Positions 1 to 10,186 are shown, counted from the stretch's first letter. The stretch is DNA of 64,000 nucleotides from Microbacterium sp. HD4P20 (GCF_019449275.2 NZ_JAHZQZ020000016.1:21309-85308); one strand, 5' to 3'. Notes: generated from the sequence alone by a model not told the origin. Numbers and translations: made by a program.

Positions 1-416
1 GCGAAGGAGACGACCTCCTTGCGCTTGTCGTTGATCGTGTAGGTGGCGATGACGAGGTCGACCTCGCCGTTCTCGATGAACGGCTCGCGGTTGGCCGAGA
101 CCGCCTCTTTCCACTCGATGTCTTCTTCGGCGATGCCGAGTTCGGACGCGATGATCTTGCCGATCTCGACGTCGAAACCCTCCGGCACGCCCGACGGACC
201 CATCAGGCCGAACAGCGGCTGGTCGAACTTCGTGCCGATCGTGATGGATCCCGCTTCGTTGAGCTCGGCCATGGTGGTGCCCTCTTCGAAGGTCACCTCT
301 TCGGGCTCGGGGCCCGTCGTCTCCTCGCCGCCCGGCGTGCCGCCGGTGGCGCACGCCGACAGCGCGAGCGCGCCGGCTGCGGCCAGCGCGATCAACGGAA
401 GTCGCATTCGCTTCAT
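1..416 (-). CDS. gluB: Glutamate-type ABC transporter substrate-binding lipoprotein (N-terminal part, truncated by window edge)
   Basis: Extracellular solute-binding protein expected to capture glutamate or a similar polar amino acid for the ABC importer whose ATPase lies just upstream. The reading frame opens at an ATG at 416 and runs off the window start, so about 138 residues are visible. The N-terminus has two basic residues, a hydrophobic stretch and a lipobox LSAC, the hallmark of a lipoprotein anchored on the outer face of the membrane. The segment after a low-complexity Glu/Pro linker (ITIGTKFDQPLFGL, then GFDVEIGKIIASELG) matches the first lobe of periplasmic binding protein family 3. 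It starts 78 nt after the ATPase stop on the same strand, the gluA-gluB order of Corynebacterium; permease genes would lie beyond the edge. Substrate is inferred, not shown. Confidence 0.85.
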   Translation of the reverse strand, partial: MKRMRLPLIALAAAGALALSACATGGTPGGEETTGPEPEEVTFEEGTTMAELNEAGSITIGTKFDQPLFGLMGPSGVPEGFDVEIGKIIASELGIAEEDIEWKEAVSANREPFIENGEVDLVIATYTINDKRKEVVSF

Positions 417-494
417 TGTCTTCGTCCTTTGCTGTGGCGGACCGTTCGTGACGGTCCTCTCGGTTTCCGGCCACTGGGAGGCGGCCGAAACGGT

Positions 495-1292
495 TCAGTG
501 CTCGAGGATCTTGGACAGGAAGTCCTGAGCCCTCTCGCTCTGCGGGTTCGTGAAGAACTGCTCGGGCGTGGCCTCTTCGACGATCGCGCCGTCGGCCATG
601 AACAGCACGCGGTCGGCGGCTTTGCGCGCGAAGCCCATCTCGTGCGTGACCACGATCATCGTCATGCCATCGGCGGCGAGGCCGATCATGACGTCGAGCA
701 CCTCGTTGATCATCTCGGGGTCGAGCGCGCTCGTCGGCTCGTCCATCAGGATCAGCTTGGGATCCATCGCCAGCGAGCGCGCGATCGCGACGCGCTGCTG
801 CTGACCGCCCGAGAGCTGGTTCGGCATCTTCTTTGCCTGATTGGCGACGCCGACGCGGTCGAGCAGCTGCATCGCCTTCTCATCGGCATCCTTCTTCTTC
901 ATGCCGCGCACCTTGATCGGTCCGAGGGTGACGTTCTCGAGCACCGTCTTGTGGGCGAAGAGGTTGAAGGACTGGAACACCATGCCGACATCGGCGCGCA
1001 GGTGCGCGAGCGCCTTTCCTTCTTCGGGGAGCTTCGCACCATCGATCGAGATGGTGCCCGAGTCGATGGTCTCCAGCCGGTTGATAGCGCGGCACAGCGT
1101 CGACTTACCGGAGCCGGAAGGACCGATGACGACGACCACCTCGCCGCGATTGACCACGGTGTTGATGTCTTTCAACACGTGGAGGTCGCCGAAGTGCTTG
1201 TCGACGTGGTCGATGACGACCAGTGGTTCGCCGCGCCGCACCGAGATGTTCGAGGTCCGCGGCGCCGGCGCCGGGGCTTCAGGTGTCACCAT
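495..1292 (-). CDS. gluA: Amino acid ABC transporter ATP-binding protein (GluA/GlnQ type)
   Basis: Cytoplasmic ATPase that powers import of a polar amino acid, probably glutamate. The 265-residue protein has all ABC motifs in order: Walker A GPSGSGKST at 57-65, Q-loop near 107, signature LSGGQ at 160-164, Walker B LILMDE at 180-185 and the switch histidine in VTHEMG near 217. The length fits the family. A -10-like TAGGGT lies at 1304-1299 on the minus strand, only about 7 nt before the ATG, so the transcript may be leaderless. It is the first gene of an operon that continues into the binding lipoprotein. GlnQ and GluA cannot be told apart by sequence alone; gene order favours GluA. Confidence 0.9.
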   Translation of the reverse strand: MVTPEAPAPAPRTSNISVRRGEPLVVIDHVDKHFGDLHVLKDINTVVNRGEVVVVIGPSGSGKSTLCRAINRLETIDSGTISIDGAKLPEEGKALAHLRADVGMVFQSFNLFAHKTVLENVTLGPIKVRGMKKKDADEKAMQLLDRVGVANQAKKMPNQLSGGQQQRVAIARSLAMDPKLILMDEPTSALDPEMINEVLDVMIGLAADGMTMIVVTHEMGFARKAADRVLFMADGAIVEEATPEQFFTNPQSERAQDFLSKILEH

Positions 1293-1378
1293 GCCTTCAC
1301 CCTAGGGGCGCGGTCTCACCCGGGGCCACCGGGCGCGCGACCCTTTACCGATCTGTAACAGCACCGGAATGCAGCGCG

Positions 1379-2179
1379 TCACCCGGCCGCGCGCTGCGCG
1401 AAGGCCGTCTCGTACAGGCAGACGCTCGCCGCGGTCGCGAGATTGAGCGACTCGGCGGCGCCGAAGATGGGCAGCCGCAGCGACAGGTCGGCCATCGCGA
1501 GCGCCTCGTCGTCGAGTCCCCGGGCCTCGTTCCCGAAAACCCACGCCGTCGGCTCGGCGAGGATGGAGCGCGACGCGAGGAAGTCGCCTCCCCCGACGTC
1601 GGCCGCGATCACGCGCACACCGGCGGCATGTGCCCGCTCGACGGCCGTCGCAAGCTCCACACCGACCGCGATCGGCAGGTGGAACAGCGACCCGGTCGTG
1701 GCGCGCACGACCTTGGGGTTGTAGGGGTCGACGGTGCGCCCGGTGAGCACGACGGCGTCGGCGCCCGCGGCATCCGCCGCCCTGATGATGGTGCCGAGGT
1801 TGCCCGGATCTCGCACTTCCTCGCAGATCGCGACGAGCCGGGGCGAGGCCGCGAAGACGTCGCGCACCGACGTGGGCGACTGCCGCGCGACGGCGACGAT
1901 GCCCTGCGGAGTGACGGTGTCGGCCATCGAATCGAGCACCGCCTCGGTCGTGAAGACGACTTCGATGCCGGCATCCTTCGCCGCTTCCCTCACATCGGTG
2001 TGCTTCTCGAGAGCGCTGGGCGTCGCGAACAACTCGACGAGGGTGTCGGGACGGTAGGCCAGCGCCTCACGTGCGGCCTGCGGACCTTCGAGAAGGAACA
2101 GCCCCGTCTCCTGACGGGCGCTGCGCTTGGTCAGCTTCGCGACGGCGCGAACGCGCGGAGAGCGAGGGTTCTCGAGCAC
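1379..2179 (-). CDS. SPOUT-class (SpoU/TrmH family) RNA 2'-O-methyltransferase
   Basis: Predicted S-adenosylmethionine-dependent methyltransferase acting on ribose 2'-OH groups of rRNA or tRNA. The three C-terminal SpoU motifs are visible: NLGTIIRAADAAGADAV, then VFGNEARGL, then SLNLATAASVCLYE, which form the trefoil knot. The N-terminal part (LFLLEGPQAAREAL) looks like the substrate-binding domain found in 23S rRNA methyltransferases. I chose the GTG at 2179 because the frame upstream of it runs through an interspersed repeat and a terminator; this gives 266 residues, normal for the family. It is transcribed in the same direction as rplT but separated from it by a strong terminator. The target nucleotide is not knowable from sequence. 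Confidence 0.85.
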   Translation of the reverse strand: MLENPRSPRVRAVAKLTKRSARQETGLFLLEGPQAAREALAYRPDTLVELFATPSALEKHTDVREAAKDAGIEVVFTTEAVLDSMADTVTPQGIVAVARQSPTSVRDVFAASPRLVAICEEVRDPGNLGTIIRAADAAGADAVVLTGRTVDPYNPKVVRATTGSLFHLPIAVGVELATAVERAHAAGVRVIAADVGGGDFLASRSILAEPTAWVFGNEARGLDDEALAMADLSLRLPIFGAAESLNLATAASVCLYETAFAQRAAG

Positions 2180-2207
2180 GGCACTCAGTCTAGGGCGGCC
2201 GCATCCG

Positions 2208-2239
2208 CGTTTCGTCTCGCTTCGCTCGCTCAATGACCG
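2208..2239. repeat. Interspersed repeat, copy A
   Basis: On the minus strand this reads CGGTCATTGAGCGAG followed by CGAAGCGAGACGAAACG. A second, diverged copy is found at 24566-24603, sharing the CGGTC(A/G)TTGAGCGAG core and a similar GAGACGA tail. Both copies sit between genes, just after a stop codon or terminator, as REP-like elements do. Confidence 0.6.
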
Positions 2240-2244
2240 ACACA

Positions 2245-2280
2245 CGAAAGGGCGCCCTCCGTGTGGAGGGCGCCCTTTCG
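2245..2280 (-). terminator. Terminator of the infC-rpmI-rplT operon
   Basis: Perfect 16-bp inverted repeat with a 4-nt loop (left arm 2245-2260, right arm 2265-2280), starting 16 nt after the rplT stop. The stem ends in CTTTCG rather than a long U run, which is common in actinobacterial terminators. Confidence 0.85.
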
Positions 2281-2296
2281 ATGACGGATGCCTGTA

Positions 2297-2680
2297 TCAG
2301 GCGCTCTTGGGAGCGTTGACGTTCTCGGGCAGTGCCTTCTTCGCCGTCTGCACCAGCGACGTGAACGTGGCGGGCTCGTTCACCGCGAGCTCGGCCAGCA
2401 TGCGACGGTCGACCTGCACACCGGCGAGGCCGAGACCCTGGATGAAGCGGTTGTACGTGATGCCGTTCTGGCGGGCAGCGGCGTTGATGCGCTGGATCCA
2501 CAGACGACGGAAGTCGCCCTTGCGCTTGCGGCGGTCGCGGTACGCGTAGACGAGCGAGTGGGTGACCTGCTCCTTCGCCTTGCGGTACAGACGCGAACGC
2601 TGACCCCGGTAACCGGAGGCGCGCTCGAGGATGACGCGACGCTTCTTGTGGGCGTTGACGGCCCGCTTGACTCTAGCCAT
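2297..2680 (-). CDS. rplT: 50S ribosomal protein L20
   Basis: Primary 23S rRNA-binding protein needed early in large-subunit assembly. The 127-residue, highly basic sequence starts [15 protein letters not shown] and carries the conserved core [15 protein letters not shown] and [19 protein letters not shown]. Length is slightly above the usual 118 because of a short Ala/Pro-rich tail. Last gene of infC-rpmI-rplT, 30 nt after rpmI, followed by a strong terminator. In many bacteria L20 represses this operon by binding the leader RNA; the long leader before infC would allow that but I see no defined L20 leader fold. Confidence 0.97.
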   Translation of the reverse strand: MARVKRAVNAHKKRRVILERASGYRGQRSRLYRKAKEQVTHSLVYAYRDRRKRKGDFRRLWIQRINAAARQNGITYNRFIQGLGLAGVQVDRRMLAELAVNEPATFTSLVQTAKKALPENVNAPKSA

Positions 2681-2710
2681 TTCGTGTGATTCCTATCGTG
2701 CGTCGGGCGC

Positions 2711-2905
2711 TCAGCGACCGAGGAGCTTCTTGGCGACCTTGGCGTCGCCCGGGGCGAGGACCTGCTCCTGGGAGAGGCGGCGGGTGCGGCGCGACGACTT
2801 GCCCTCGAAGTTGTGGCGAAGGTTCGCCTGCTGCTTCATGAGCTTTCCGCTGCCCGTGACCTTGAAGCGCTTCTTGGCGCCCGAGTGGGTCTTCTGCTTC
2901 GGCAT
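2711..2905 (-). CDS. rpmI: 50S ribosomal protein L35
   Basis: Small basic protein of the large ribosomal subunit. The 64-residue sequence begins [20 protein letters not shown] and contains [15 protein letters not shown], diagnostic for L35. An in-frame ATG seven codons upstream exists, but the family always starts at MPKQKTHSG and a GAAGGAATG-type ribosome site precedes it, so 2905 is used. It lies between infC and rplT in the universal order. Confidence 0.97.
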   Translation of the reverse strand: MPKQKTHSGAKKRFKVTGSGKLMKQQANLRHNFEGKSSRRTRRLSQEQVLAPGDAKVAKKLLGR

Positions 2906-2977
2906 CTGTTCATTCCTTCGTTTCACTTCCCGCGCGGGCGGGAGTCGGATCCCGCAGTGCGGGAGTCTGTGGGGGCG

Positions 2978-3598
<621 letters not shown>

Positions 3599-3854
3599 GC
3601 GGAACTCCTTCGTGCGGGTGATGACACCGCGACACGGATTGCGTCGCGGGCGGAGGAAGATCCACTCCACCCGTCAGGACGCTTCGAGACCCGACTTCTG
3701 GCACCCTGGTTCCCGCCCGATCCTCAGGCGACTACCCCGGCCGCAGGCGGTCGGGGCGGAGTGCATGACCCGGTAGCCTGGAACGGCGAGCGCGGGTGGG
3801 ATGTGATCCACTTTCCGATCCGGCGCATGACGCACCGGAGACCAGAGAAGTTTA
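3599..3854 (-). promoter_or_regulatory. infC operon promoter and long 5' leader
   Basis: About 270 nt separate infC from the divergent DUF1844 gene. A TAAACT (-10-like, 3854-3849 minus) would start a leader of roughly 245 nt. Near its end is a 7-bp hairpin CCGCGAC/GTCGCGG (3649-3643 with 3633-3627), about 17 nt before the ribosome site. A regulatory role in ribosomal-protein or IF-3 feedback is inference. Confidence 0.4.
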
Positions 3855-3868
3855 GCAGAGAGTACGGC

Positions 3869-4288
3869 GTGGACACGATTCGAGACCAGGACGGCCAGGC
3901 GAGCGGAGAGGCGGAGCAGGCGGATGCCGAGCGCCAGGCTCGCTGGGAAGAGCGCGACCGGGCCGCGGCATCCGCGTCGCGCGACATCGCGGACGTCCCC
4001 GCCGTCGAGGTGATCACCACCACCGCGGTGCACCTGCTCAGCGCGGCGGCCGTGAAGGTCGGGCTCGCAGACGATCCCGCGACGCAGACCGATCTCGACG
4101 AGGCGCGCAAGCTCATCAACGCGCTGGCCGGCCTCATCACCGCGGGGGCCCCCGAGATCAGCGACATGCACGCCCGTTCACTGCGCGACGGCCTCCGGTC
4201 GGTGCAGCTGGCATTCCGCGAGGCATCCGTCATCCCCGACCCGATCGGCAAGGGTCCCGGCGAGAAGTGGACCGGCCCGGTCAACTGA
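3869..4288 (+). CDS. DUF1844 family protein
   Basis: Conserved actinobacterial protein of unknown function, 139 residues from a GTG at 3869. The N-terminal third is charged and rich in Ala, Glu and Arg; the core [20 protein letters not shown] followed by [16 protein letters not shown] is the DUF1844 helical domain. No signal peptide or membrane segment. It sits divergently next to infC, a common neighbourhood in this phylum. Its last 8 nt overlap the end of the convergent decarboxylase gene. No function is proposed. Confidence 0.85.
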   Translation: MDTIRDQDGQASGEAEQADAERQARWEERDRAAASASRDIADVPAVEVITTTAVHLLSAAAVKVGLADDPATQTDLDEARKLINALAGLITAGAPEISDMHARSLRDGLRSVQLAFREASVIPDPIGKGPGEKWTGPVN

Positions 4289-5681
4289 TCCCGACGGCGG
4301 CGGCGCCCCGGGCCACCGCGTCGACCGTGCGTCGCACGGCATCGCCGTCGGTGCGGAAATTGCTCACGGCGAAGCGGACGACGGTGCGACCGCGCCACGT
4401 CGACGAGGACGCCCACACCGTCCCCTCCTGACGCAGCCACTCCCCCAGCGCGGCCGTCGCGCGGTCATCGCCGGAGGCGAGACAGACTTGCGTGAACACC
4501 ACGTCGTTGAGAACCTCCAGACCGGGAATCTCGCGGAAGCCGGCGGCGAGTGCGGATGCCGCTTGCGCGAGCCCCTCGATCAGCCCGGCCACTCCGTCGC
4601 GTCCCAGCGATCGCAGCGCCGCCCACACCGGGACTCCCCGCGCACGGCGCGAGAGTTCGGGGACGCGGTCGTAGGGATCCGCGATGCTCGCCATCTCTGG
4701 CAGGTACGCGGCGTGCGCGCCGAGGGATGCGGTCATGGCGGCCTCGTCGCGCACGATCGCGATGCCGCAGTCGTATGGCACATTGAGGGTCTTGTGCGCG
4801 TCGGTCGCCCACGAATCGGCGAACTCCACCCCGGTGACCAGGTGACGAAGATTCGGACTGGCGGCGGCCCACAGGCCGAACGCGCCGTCCACATGCACCC
4901 ACGCGTCCGCCGCACGGGCCACCTCGATGGCGGTTGCGAACTCGTCGAACGCGCCGGAGTGGACGTCACCGGCCTGCAGGGCGACCACGGTCGGGGCCTC
5001 GTCGTCGGCGAGAGCTCGCGCCAGCCCTGCCACGTCGATGCGCCCCTGGCCGTCCGCCCCGACGGTGCGCGGTGCGCCGAGACCGGCGATCCGGCCGGCG
5101 AGCACGACAGAGGTGTGCACCGCGCCACCGGCGAGGAAGCGGATGCCGCCCGAACGCGTCAGCCCGTCGGCGGGATCGTGACCGCGCCGACGGAGCACCG
5201 CGTCGCGCGCGACCACCAGGCACGAAAGGTTCGCGCTCGTCGCTCCCGTCGCGAAGCCCACGCCGCTGTCTTGCGGAAGACCCAGCAGGTCCAGCAGCCA
5301 CCGGGCGGCGACCTCTTCGACGGCCGCGGTGGCCGGTGTGGTCTGGCGCGATCCGGTGTTCTGGTCCCAGGCCGAGACGAGCCAGTCCGCGCCGAGGGCT
5401 GCGGGATACGCGCCGCCGATGACGAACCCGTAGAAGCGCGGCGACCCCATGGCCATGAGCCCCGGTTCGCACGCGTCGGCGAGCTCCCGAAGGACGCTTT
5501 CGGCATCCGTCCCCTCGTCGCCGAGCGGGTGATCCAGCCGATCGAGGACGCCGTCGACGTCGATCTCGGGCCGGATGGGTCGCTCGTCGAGGGATTCCAG
5601 CCAGCCCAGCGCGCGGTCATGGGCGACCTCGAGAGTCCGCCGGTACTGCTCTTGCCTATCGTCGTGCGTGCCATCGCCCAT
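4281..5681 (-). CDS. Pyridoxal-phosphate-dependent decarboxylase (group II, aromatic/glutamate type)
   Basis: Fold-type I PLP enzyme predicted to decarboxylate an amino acid. The 466-residue length suits group II decarboxylases. The cofactor lysine is K297 in [12 protein letters not shown], and the ring-binding aspartate is D265 in VHVDGAFG; the phosphate-binding region is [14 protein letters not shown] near 142-155. The sequence [10 protein letters not shown] near 81 is typical of the bacterial aromatic-L-amino-acid decarboxylase-like branch. It stands alone on the minus strand with no transporter or pathway gene nearby, so the substrate cannot be assigned. Start is the ATG at 5681; a few downstream in-frame starts would not touch the conserved core. 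Confidence 0.85.
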   Translation of the reverse strand: MGDGTHDDRQEQYRRTLEVAHDRALGWLESLDERPIRPEIDVDGVLDRLDHPLGDEGTDAESVLRELADACEPGLMAMGSPRFYGFVIGGAYPAALGADWLVSAWDQNTGSRQTTPATAAVEEVAARWLLDLLGLPQDSGVGFATGATSANLSCLVVARDAVLRRRGHDPADGLTRSGGIRFLAGGAVHTSVVLAGRIAGLGAPRTVGADGQGRIDVAGLARALADDEAPTVVALQAGDVHSGAFDEFATAIEVARAADAWVHVDGAFGLWAAASPNLRHLVTGVEFADSWATDAHKTLNVPYDCGIAIVRDEAAMTASLGAHAAYLPEMASIADPYDRVPELSRRARGVPVWAALRSLGRDGVAGLIEGLAQAASALAAGFREIPGLEVLNDVVFTQVCLASGDDRATAALGEWLRQEGTVWASSSTWRGRTVVRFAVSNFRTDGDAVRRTVDAVARGAAAVGIS

Positions 5682-5754
5682 CGAGCCACCTCCGCCGTGC
5701 CGATCATCCGCCTACGAAGCCACCGGCCACAAGAGGCGGGCGCTGTTCGTGCTG

Positions 5755-6537
5755 TCAGCTCGCCCGGACGAGCTTGACCTGAAGCGAATCGACCAGCACC
5801 GCAATGCGATCGTCCGACGCCCAGCGCCTGGCCAATCGCGTCAGCACGGCGTCGAGCTCTTCCTGCTCGAGGCCGTGGATCAGCTGCAGCCGGACGACCA
5901 GCTCCGGTCCGCGCAGACGCGCATCCGGATCACCGGGCTCCACCGAGAGATCTATCACCGCCAGCTCTCCCCCGACGCTCTCGTTCAGACCCGCGACCAC
6001 GTCCGGGGACGAGAAGCTCGGCTCCCAGTCATGCCCCTGTCCGATCGCCCAGACCGCGGGGCGCCGCAAGACGAACTCGGTGGGAGAACCCGGGTCGATC
6101 ACGATGAGATCGGTCTCGTCGGCGGCCGCCGCCAGGGCCGTGCGGACCCCGTCGGCCGGGACCGGCCGCGCTGCGGCATCCCACCGTCCCATCGCCTCGA
6201 CCGAAGTGAACACCGGAAGCACACGACGACCGTCGGGTGCCGCGACGGTCACGATGGACAACTCCTGAGTCTTGTCGACGGGCAGCCCGTGCGCGCCGAC
6301 GCCCTCATCGCCCTTCGCCGCCATGAGCGGGATGAGCAGGCGCGCGGTCCGGTAGGCGTCGACGACTTGCTGCTGACTGCCCGCGCCGTCCCGGAAGGCC
6401 GTCAGCGCCGCGAGCAGCGCGGGATCGGCCGAGCCGTCGTCCGCGGTATGCGGATTGGCGTGGAAGCTGCGCCCCGCCCAGGGCACTCCTGCCGAATCGG
6501 CGGAATAGTCGGCGTGCGGGTCAGTATCCGGCGACAT
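5755..6537 (-). CDS. SseB family protein
   Basis: SseB-like protein of 260 residues, a family widespread in actinobacteria with no firm biochemical role. The conserved part runs from [13 protein letters not shown] through [21 protein letters not shown] to [21 protein letters not shown]. The first 40 residues are polar and likely disordered. The start codon lies inside the 3' end of hisA (17-nt overlap), so it is translated from the his mRNA, directly downstream of hisA. This hisA-sseB coupling is common in Microbacteriaceae; a link to histidine synthesis itself is not implied. Confidence 0.8.
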   Translation of the reverse strand: MSPDTDPHADYSADSAGVPWAGRSFHANPHTADDGSADPALLAALTAFRDGAGSQQQVVDAYRTARLLIPLMAAKGDEGVGAHGLPVDKTQELSIVTVAAPDGRRVLPVFTSVEAMGRWDAAARPVPADGVRTALAAAADETDLIVIDPGSPTEFVLRRPAVWAIGQGHDWEPSFSSPDVVAGLNESVGGELAVIDLSVEPGDPDARLRGPELVVRLQLIHGLEQEELDAVLTRLARRWASDDRIAVLVDSLQVKLVRAS

Positions 6538-7267
6538 CCAGGGCCTCGGCGAGCGTGAACGCGCCGGCGTAGAGGGCCTTGCCCACGATCGCCCCCTCCA
6601 CGCCCAGCGGCACGAGGTCGCGCAGCGCGATGATGTCGTCCAGGTTCGACACGCCGCCCGACGCCACGATCGGCTTCGGCGTGCGCGTGGTCAGCTCGCG
6701 CAGCAGGTCGAGGTTCGGACCTTTGAGCGTGCCGTCCTTCGTGACGTCGGTGACCACGTACCGGCTGCATCCCGCCGCCTCGAGCCGGGCCAGCACCGTC
6801 CACAGATCACCGCCCTCGCGAGTCCAGCCGCGAGCGGCCAGCGTGGTGCCGCGCACATCGAGCCCGACCGCGATGACGTCGCCGTAGCGCCCGATGACAT
6901 CCGCCGCCCACTCGGGGTTCTCGAGGGCCGCGGTTCCGAGATTGATGCGGGCCGCGCCGCTCTCGAGGGCGGCCTCGAGCGTGCGGTCGTCGCGGATGCC
7001 GCCGGACAGCTCGACCTGAACGCCGCGCACCTGCTTGATCACCTTGCGCAGCACGCTCGTGTTGCTGCCTCGTCCGAACGCCGCGTCGAGATCGACGAGG
7101 TGGATCCATTCGGCACCCTGACGCGCGAAGTCGAGCGCAGCGTCGACGGGATCGCCGTAGTTGGTCTCGGTGCCCGCCTCCCCCTGGGTGAGGCGCACCG
7201 CCTTGCCGTCGGCGACGTCGACGGCAGGCAGGAGGACGAGCTTGGGGGTGGACGCGAAATCGTTCAT
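6521..7267 (-). CDS. priA: Phosphoribosyl isomerase, HisA/PriA type
   Basis: (beta-alpha)8 isomerase that converts ProFAR to PRFAR in histidine synthesis and, in actinobacterial PriA, also does the TrpF step of tryptophan synthesis. The 248-residue protein has the catalytic aspartates D17 ([11 protein letters not shown]) and D178 ([11 protein letters not shown]), and phosphate-binding loops [10 protein letters not shown] and [10 protein letters not shown]. The loop [11 protein letters not shown] places Arg146 and Trp148 where mycobacterial PriA has the Arg/Trp pair that lets it switch substrates, which supports the bifunctional form. Fourth gene of hisC-hisB-hisH-hisA, 54 nt after hisH. Whether a separate trpF exists elsewhere cannot be seen. 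Confidence 0.92.
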   Translation of the reverse strand: MNDFASTPKLVLLPAVDVADGKAVRLTQGEAGTETNYGDPVDAALDFARQGAEWIHLVDLDAAFGRGSNTSVLRKVIKQVRGVQVELSGGIRDDRTLEAALESGAARINLGTAALENPEWAADVIGRYGDVIAVGLDVRGTTLAARGWTREGGDLWTVLARLEAAGCSRYVVTDVTKDGTLKGPNLDLLRELTTRTPKPIVASGGVSNLDDIIALRDLVPLGVEGAIVGKALYAGAFTLAEALDVAGY

Positions 7268-7321
7268 GGCTCCTCGTGCGGGACAGTCACGAGAGCATGC
7301 GCTCCCGCGGACGGCACGATC

Positions 7322-7978
7322 TCAGAGAGTAGCCCCGCCGAGCCCTTCGAGCCAATTGGAGAGCAGCCGGATGCCGGCTGCCCCTGATTTCTCGGGGTGG
7401 AACTGCGTCGCCGACAGCGGTCCGTTCTCGACGGCGGCGAGGAAAGGAACGCCGTACGTGCACCAGGTGAGCGCCGGCTGCGGGAAGGGCGGCTGAACGT
7501 CCAGCAGCCAGTTCTGCACCGCGAAGGAATGAACGAAGTAGAACCGCTCCTGCTCGAGACCGCGGAACAGCCGTGAGCCCGCGCCCGCCTCGACGGTGTT
7601 CCAGCCCATGTGCGGCAGGACCGGCGCATCGAGTTCGGTGACGACACCCGGCCACTGTCCGAGTCCTTCGGTGTCGACGCCCCGTTCGACGCCGCGCTCG
7701 AAGAACACCTGCATGCCGACGCAGATGCCGAGGACGGGGCGATCGCCCGCCAGACGTCGCTCGATGAGCTCGTCCCCGCGGCTCGCGCGCAGCGCCTCGG
7801 CGACGGCGCGGAACGCACCGACCCCGGGCACGACGAGGCCGTCGGCCTCCTGGACGAGAGCCCGGTCGCTGGTGAGGCGAGCGTCGGCGCCGGCGGCCAC
7901 GAGGGCCTTGACAGCGGAGTGGACGTTGCCGGAGCCGTAGTCGAGGACGGCCACGAGCGGCCGAACGCCCTCCGTCAC
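7322..7978 (-). CDS. hisH: Imidazole glycerol phosphate synthase, glutamine amidotransferase subunit
   Basis: Hydrolyses glutamine and channels ammonia to HisF, which makes imidazole glycerol phosphate and AICAR. Class I amidotransferase triad: C86 in GICVGMQ, H194 and E196 in QFHPEKSG; the oxyanion region VVPGVGAF is near 49-56. At 218 residues it is normal size. It starts with a GTG at 7978 that overlaps the hisB stop as GTGA, so translation is coupled. hisF is not in this window; it normally follows further along in actinobacterial his operons but here SseB comes after hisA. Confidence 0.95.
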   Translation of the reverse strand: MTEGVRPLVAVLDYGSGNVHSAVKALVAAGADARLTSDRALVQEADGLVVPGVGAFRAVAEALRASRGDELIERRLAGDRPVLGICVGMQVFFERGVERGVDTEGLGQWPGVVTELDAPVLPHMGWNTVEAGAGSRLFRGLEQERFYFVHSFAVQNWLLDVQPPFPQPALTWCTYGVPFLAAVENGPLSATQFHPEKSGAAGIRLLSNWLEGLGGATL

Positions 7979-8583
7979 AGTGCACCCTTCGTGCTCGGGA
8001 TGCCGTCCACGAGCGGGTCGAGCGCCTTGGCCTGCCGGAACGCGCGAGCGAACGCCTTGTACTGCGCCTCAGCGATGTGGTGCGGATCGCGGCCCGACAG
8101 CACGCGAACGTGAACCGTGAGTGCCGCGTTGAAGGCCACCGCCTCGAACGTGTGCCGCACCAACGATCCGGTGAAGTGCCCTCCGATGAGGTGGTGCTCG
8201 AACCCGGCCGGCTCGCCCTCGTGCACCAAGTAGGGGCGCCCGCTGATGTCCACGACGGCCTGCGCGAGTGCCTCGTCCAGCGGCACCAGGGCATCGCCGT
8301 ACCGAGAGATGCCCGCTTTGTCGCCGAGCGCCTCGCGGATGGCCTGCCCGAGCACGATGGAGATGTCTTCGACCGTGTGGTGGGCGTCGATGTCGGTATC
8401 GCCCGACGCGCGCACCGTCAGGTCGGTGAGCGAGTGCTTCGCGAACGCGGTCAGCATGTGGTCGAAGAACGGTACGGTCGTGTCGATGCGACTGCGACCG
8501 GTGCCGTCGAGGTCGAGCTCGAGCTCGACGGTGGACTCGCTCGTGGCGCGCCGCAACGACGCCGTCCGTTGTGCTGCGCTCAT
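7975..8583 (-). CDS. hisB: Imidazoleglycerol-phosphate dehydratase
   Basis: Mn-dependent dehydratase for the sixth histidine step, imidazole glycerol phosphate to imidazole acetol phosphate. The metal-binding motifs [23 protein letters not shown] and the second set [10 protein letters not shown] and [16 protein letters not shown] are complete. The 202-residue form is the monofunctional enzyme. The ATG at 8583 overlaps the hisC stop as ATGA; frames upstream of it belong to hisC. Sits between hisC and hisH, all minus strand and translationally coupled. Confidence 0.96.
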   Translation of the reverse strand: MSAAQRTASLRRATSESTVELELDLDGTGRSRIDTTVPFFDHMLTAFAKHSLTDLTVRASGDTDIDAHHTVEDISIVLGQAIREALGDKAGISRYGDALVPLDEALAQAVVDISGRPYLVHEGEPAGFEHHLIGGHFTGSLVRHTFEAVAFNAALTVHVRVLSGRDPHHIAEAQYKAFARAFRQAKALDPLVDGIPSTKGAL

Positions 8584-9674
8584 GGGGCCGATCCTACCGA
8601 CGCGAGGGCGTCGAGGAACGCCGTCGTCTCGTCCTCGGTACCCGCTGTGACCCGCAGGTGGTGGGCGATGCCGACGTCCCGGATGAGGACACCCGCGTCG
8701 TAGAGGGAGTTCCACGTCTGCGTCGGATCCGCAACCCCGCCGAACAGGACGAAGTTCGACCACGATTCGTGCGCCGTGTAGCCGAGGGCCTCCACCGTTG
8801 CCGAGATGCGGTCCCGCTGGGCCACGATCTCGTCGACCATCCCCAGCATCGTCGGCGCGTGGCGGAGAGCCGCCGTCGCAGCCGCCTGGGTGAGCGCGCT
8901 CAGGTGGTAGGGCAACCGCACCAGGCGCAGCGCGTCGATCAACGCGGGATCGGCCGCGAGGTATCCGACACGGGCGCCGGCGAAGGCGAAGGCCTTGCTC
9001 ATGGTGCGCGAGACCACCAGACGTTCCCGTCCGCCCAGCAGCGTCAACGCGGAACGCTCGTCTCGCGGCGCGAACTCGTGGTAGGCCTCGTCCACGATCA
9101 CGATGCCGTCAGTGGCCTCGTACACCGCTTCGACGACGTCCAGCCCCAGCGGTGTGCCCGTGGGGTTGTTGGGCGAGCACAGGAAGACGACATCCGGTGC
9201 CGCCTCGCTCACCTGCGACGCGGCATCGTCGGGTGCGAGCGTGAAGTCGGCGGCGCGCGTGCCCGCGGTCCAGGTGGCGCCCGTGCCGCGGGTCAGCAGC
9301 GGGTACATCGAGTACGTGGGGCCGAATCCGAAGGCGGTCCTGCCCGGGCCCGCGAACGCCTGCAGCAGATGCTGCAACACCTCGTTCGATCCGTTGGCGG
9401 CCCAGAGCTGCTCACGCGTGAGCCCATGCCCGAGATAGTCGGCGAAGCCCTCGCGCAAAGCGGTGAACTCCCGGTCGGGGTAGCGGTTGACGTCACGGAG
9501 TGCGAGCGCGATCGAGTCGAGGATGTCGTCTGCGACCTCCTGCGGCACGGGATGCGTGTTCTCGTTGACGTTCAGCGCCACCGGTAGCGGCGCTTGTGGA
9601 GCGCCATAGGGCGTCTGCCCGACCAGGTCGGGGCGCAGAGGAAGGTCTTCGAGGCGTGCAGTCACCTCTCCCAT
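8580..9674 (-). CDS. hisC: Histidinol-phosphate aminotransferase
   Basis: PLP aminotransferase converting imidazole acetol phosphate and glutamate to histidinol phosphate. Fold-type I features: [34 protein letters not shown] and the Schiff-base lysine in [18 protein letters not shown] chose the ATG at 9674 (364 residues); a GTG nine bases later is also possible, and the ATG 33 nt upstream lies in unconserved sequence. First gene of the his operon seen here, with only 48 nt between it and the LysM gene stop upstream of it in the other operon on the same strand. hisD, usually first, is not in the window. Confidence 0.94.
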   Translation of the reverse strand: MGEVTARLEDLPLRPDLVGQTPYGAPQAPLPVALNVNENTHPVPQEVADDILDSIALALRDVNRYPDREFTALREGFADYLGHGLTREQLWAANGSNEVLQHLLQAFAGPGRTAFGFGPTYSMYPLLTRGTGATWTAGTRAADFTLAPDDAASQVSEAAPDVVFLCSPNNPTGTPLGLDVVEAVYEATDGIVIVDEAYHEFAPRDERSALTLLGGRERLVVSRTMSKAFAFAGARVGYLAADPALIDALRLVRLPYHLSALTQAAATAALRHAPTMLGMVDEIVAQRDRISATVEALGYTAHESWSNFVLFGGVADPTQTWNSLYDAGVLIRDVGIAHHLRVTAGTEDETTAFLDALASVGSAP

Positions 9675-9722
9675 GCTACGGGCGGCGCCTCGACAGTCGC
9701 GCCGCATGACGGCAGGGCGATC

Positions 9723-10118
9723 TCACCGCGACGGCGCGTACTCCGCGGGGATCGACAGGCTCTGACCCACGCGGACCGTCACATCGTCCAGCGCGTTCAG
9801 ACGCACGATCCCGTCGACGACGTCGCGCGGGTCGTGACCGGGCGCGACCTCCTCGGCGATCGACCAGAGGGACTCGCCGGTCCCGACACTCACGGTCGTG
9901 AAAGAGCCCGCAGGGGCGCCCGAGTCGCGCGTGGCCAGAGCCGTTCCGCCGCCGATGACAGCAACGCTCAGCGCCACAACGGCGGGAAGCGCCGCCAGCG
10001 CGGCCATGACGCGGCGACCGCGCACGGTCAGCCGCATGCGTGTGGCACGACGAACGGCGTGGTCCGCCGCGCGCGCCGGCGACGGGAGAGTGGGCGACGA
10101 GATGCCGATCGCGGTCAT
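9723..10118 (-). CDS. LysM-domain membrane protein divergent from lexA; candidate SOS cell-division inhibitor
   Basis: 131-residue protein with a cytoplasmic basic N-terminus, one membrane helix at about 36-62 and an external LysM domain at about 73-124 (VSVGTGESLWSIAEEV...VGQSLSIP), so it should bind peptidoglycan. In Bacillus (YneA), Corynebacterium (DivS) and Mycobacterium (Rv2719c) a small envelope protein of this kind, beside lexA and controlled by it, stops division during DNA damage. Size, topology and position fit; function is inferred from them. The ATG at 10118 is preceded by AGGAGGAG. A TTGACA-N17-TAGCTT promoter and a very large hairpin occupy its leader (see separate entries). 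Confidence 0.8.
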   Translation of the reverse strand: MTAIGISSPTLPSPARAADHAVRRATRMRLTVRGRRVMAALAALPAVVALSVAVIGGGTALATRDSGAPAGSFTTVSVGTGESLWSIAEEVAPGHDPRDVVDGIVRLNALDDVTVRVGQSLSIPAEYAPSR

Positions 10119-10136
10119 TTCTACTCCTCCTGTGGC

Positions 10137-10186
10137 GAGAGATTCGCATCCACCACTCGGCCGGGAGCGGCGGATGCGAACCTCTC
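10137..10186 (-). promoter_or_regulatory. 15-bp hairpin filling the 5' leader of the LysM gene
   Basis: Arms 10186-10172 and 10151-10137 pair over 15 bp, with one position a G-U wobble in RNA, around a 20-nt loop. It begins near the predicted transcript start and ends about 5 nt before the AGGAGGAG ribosome site. The pairing is read directly from the sequence; its role in mRNA stability or translation control is inference. Confidence 0.6.
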
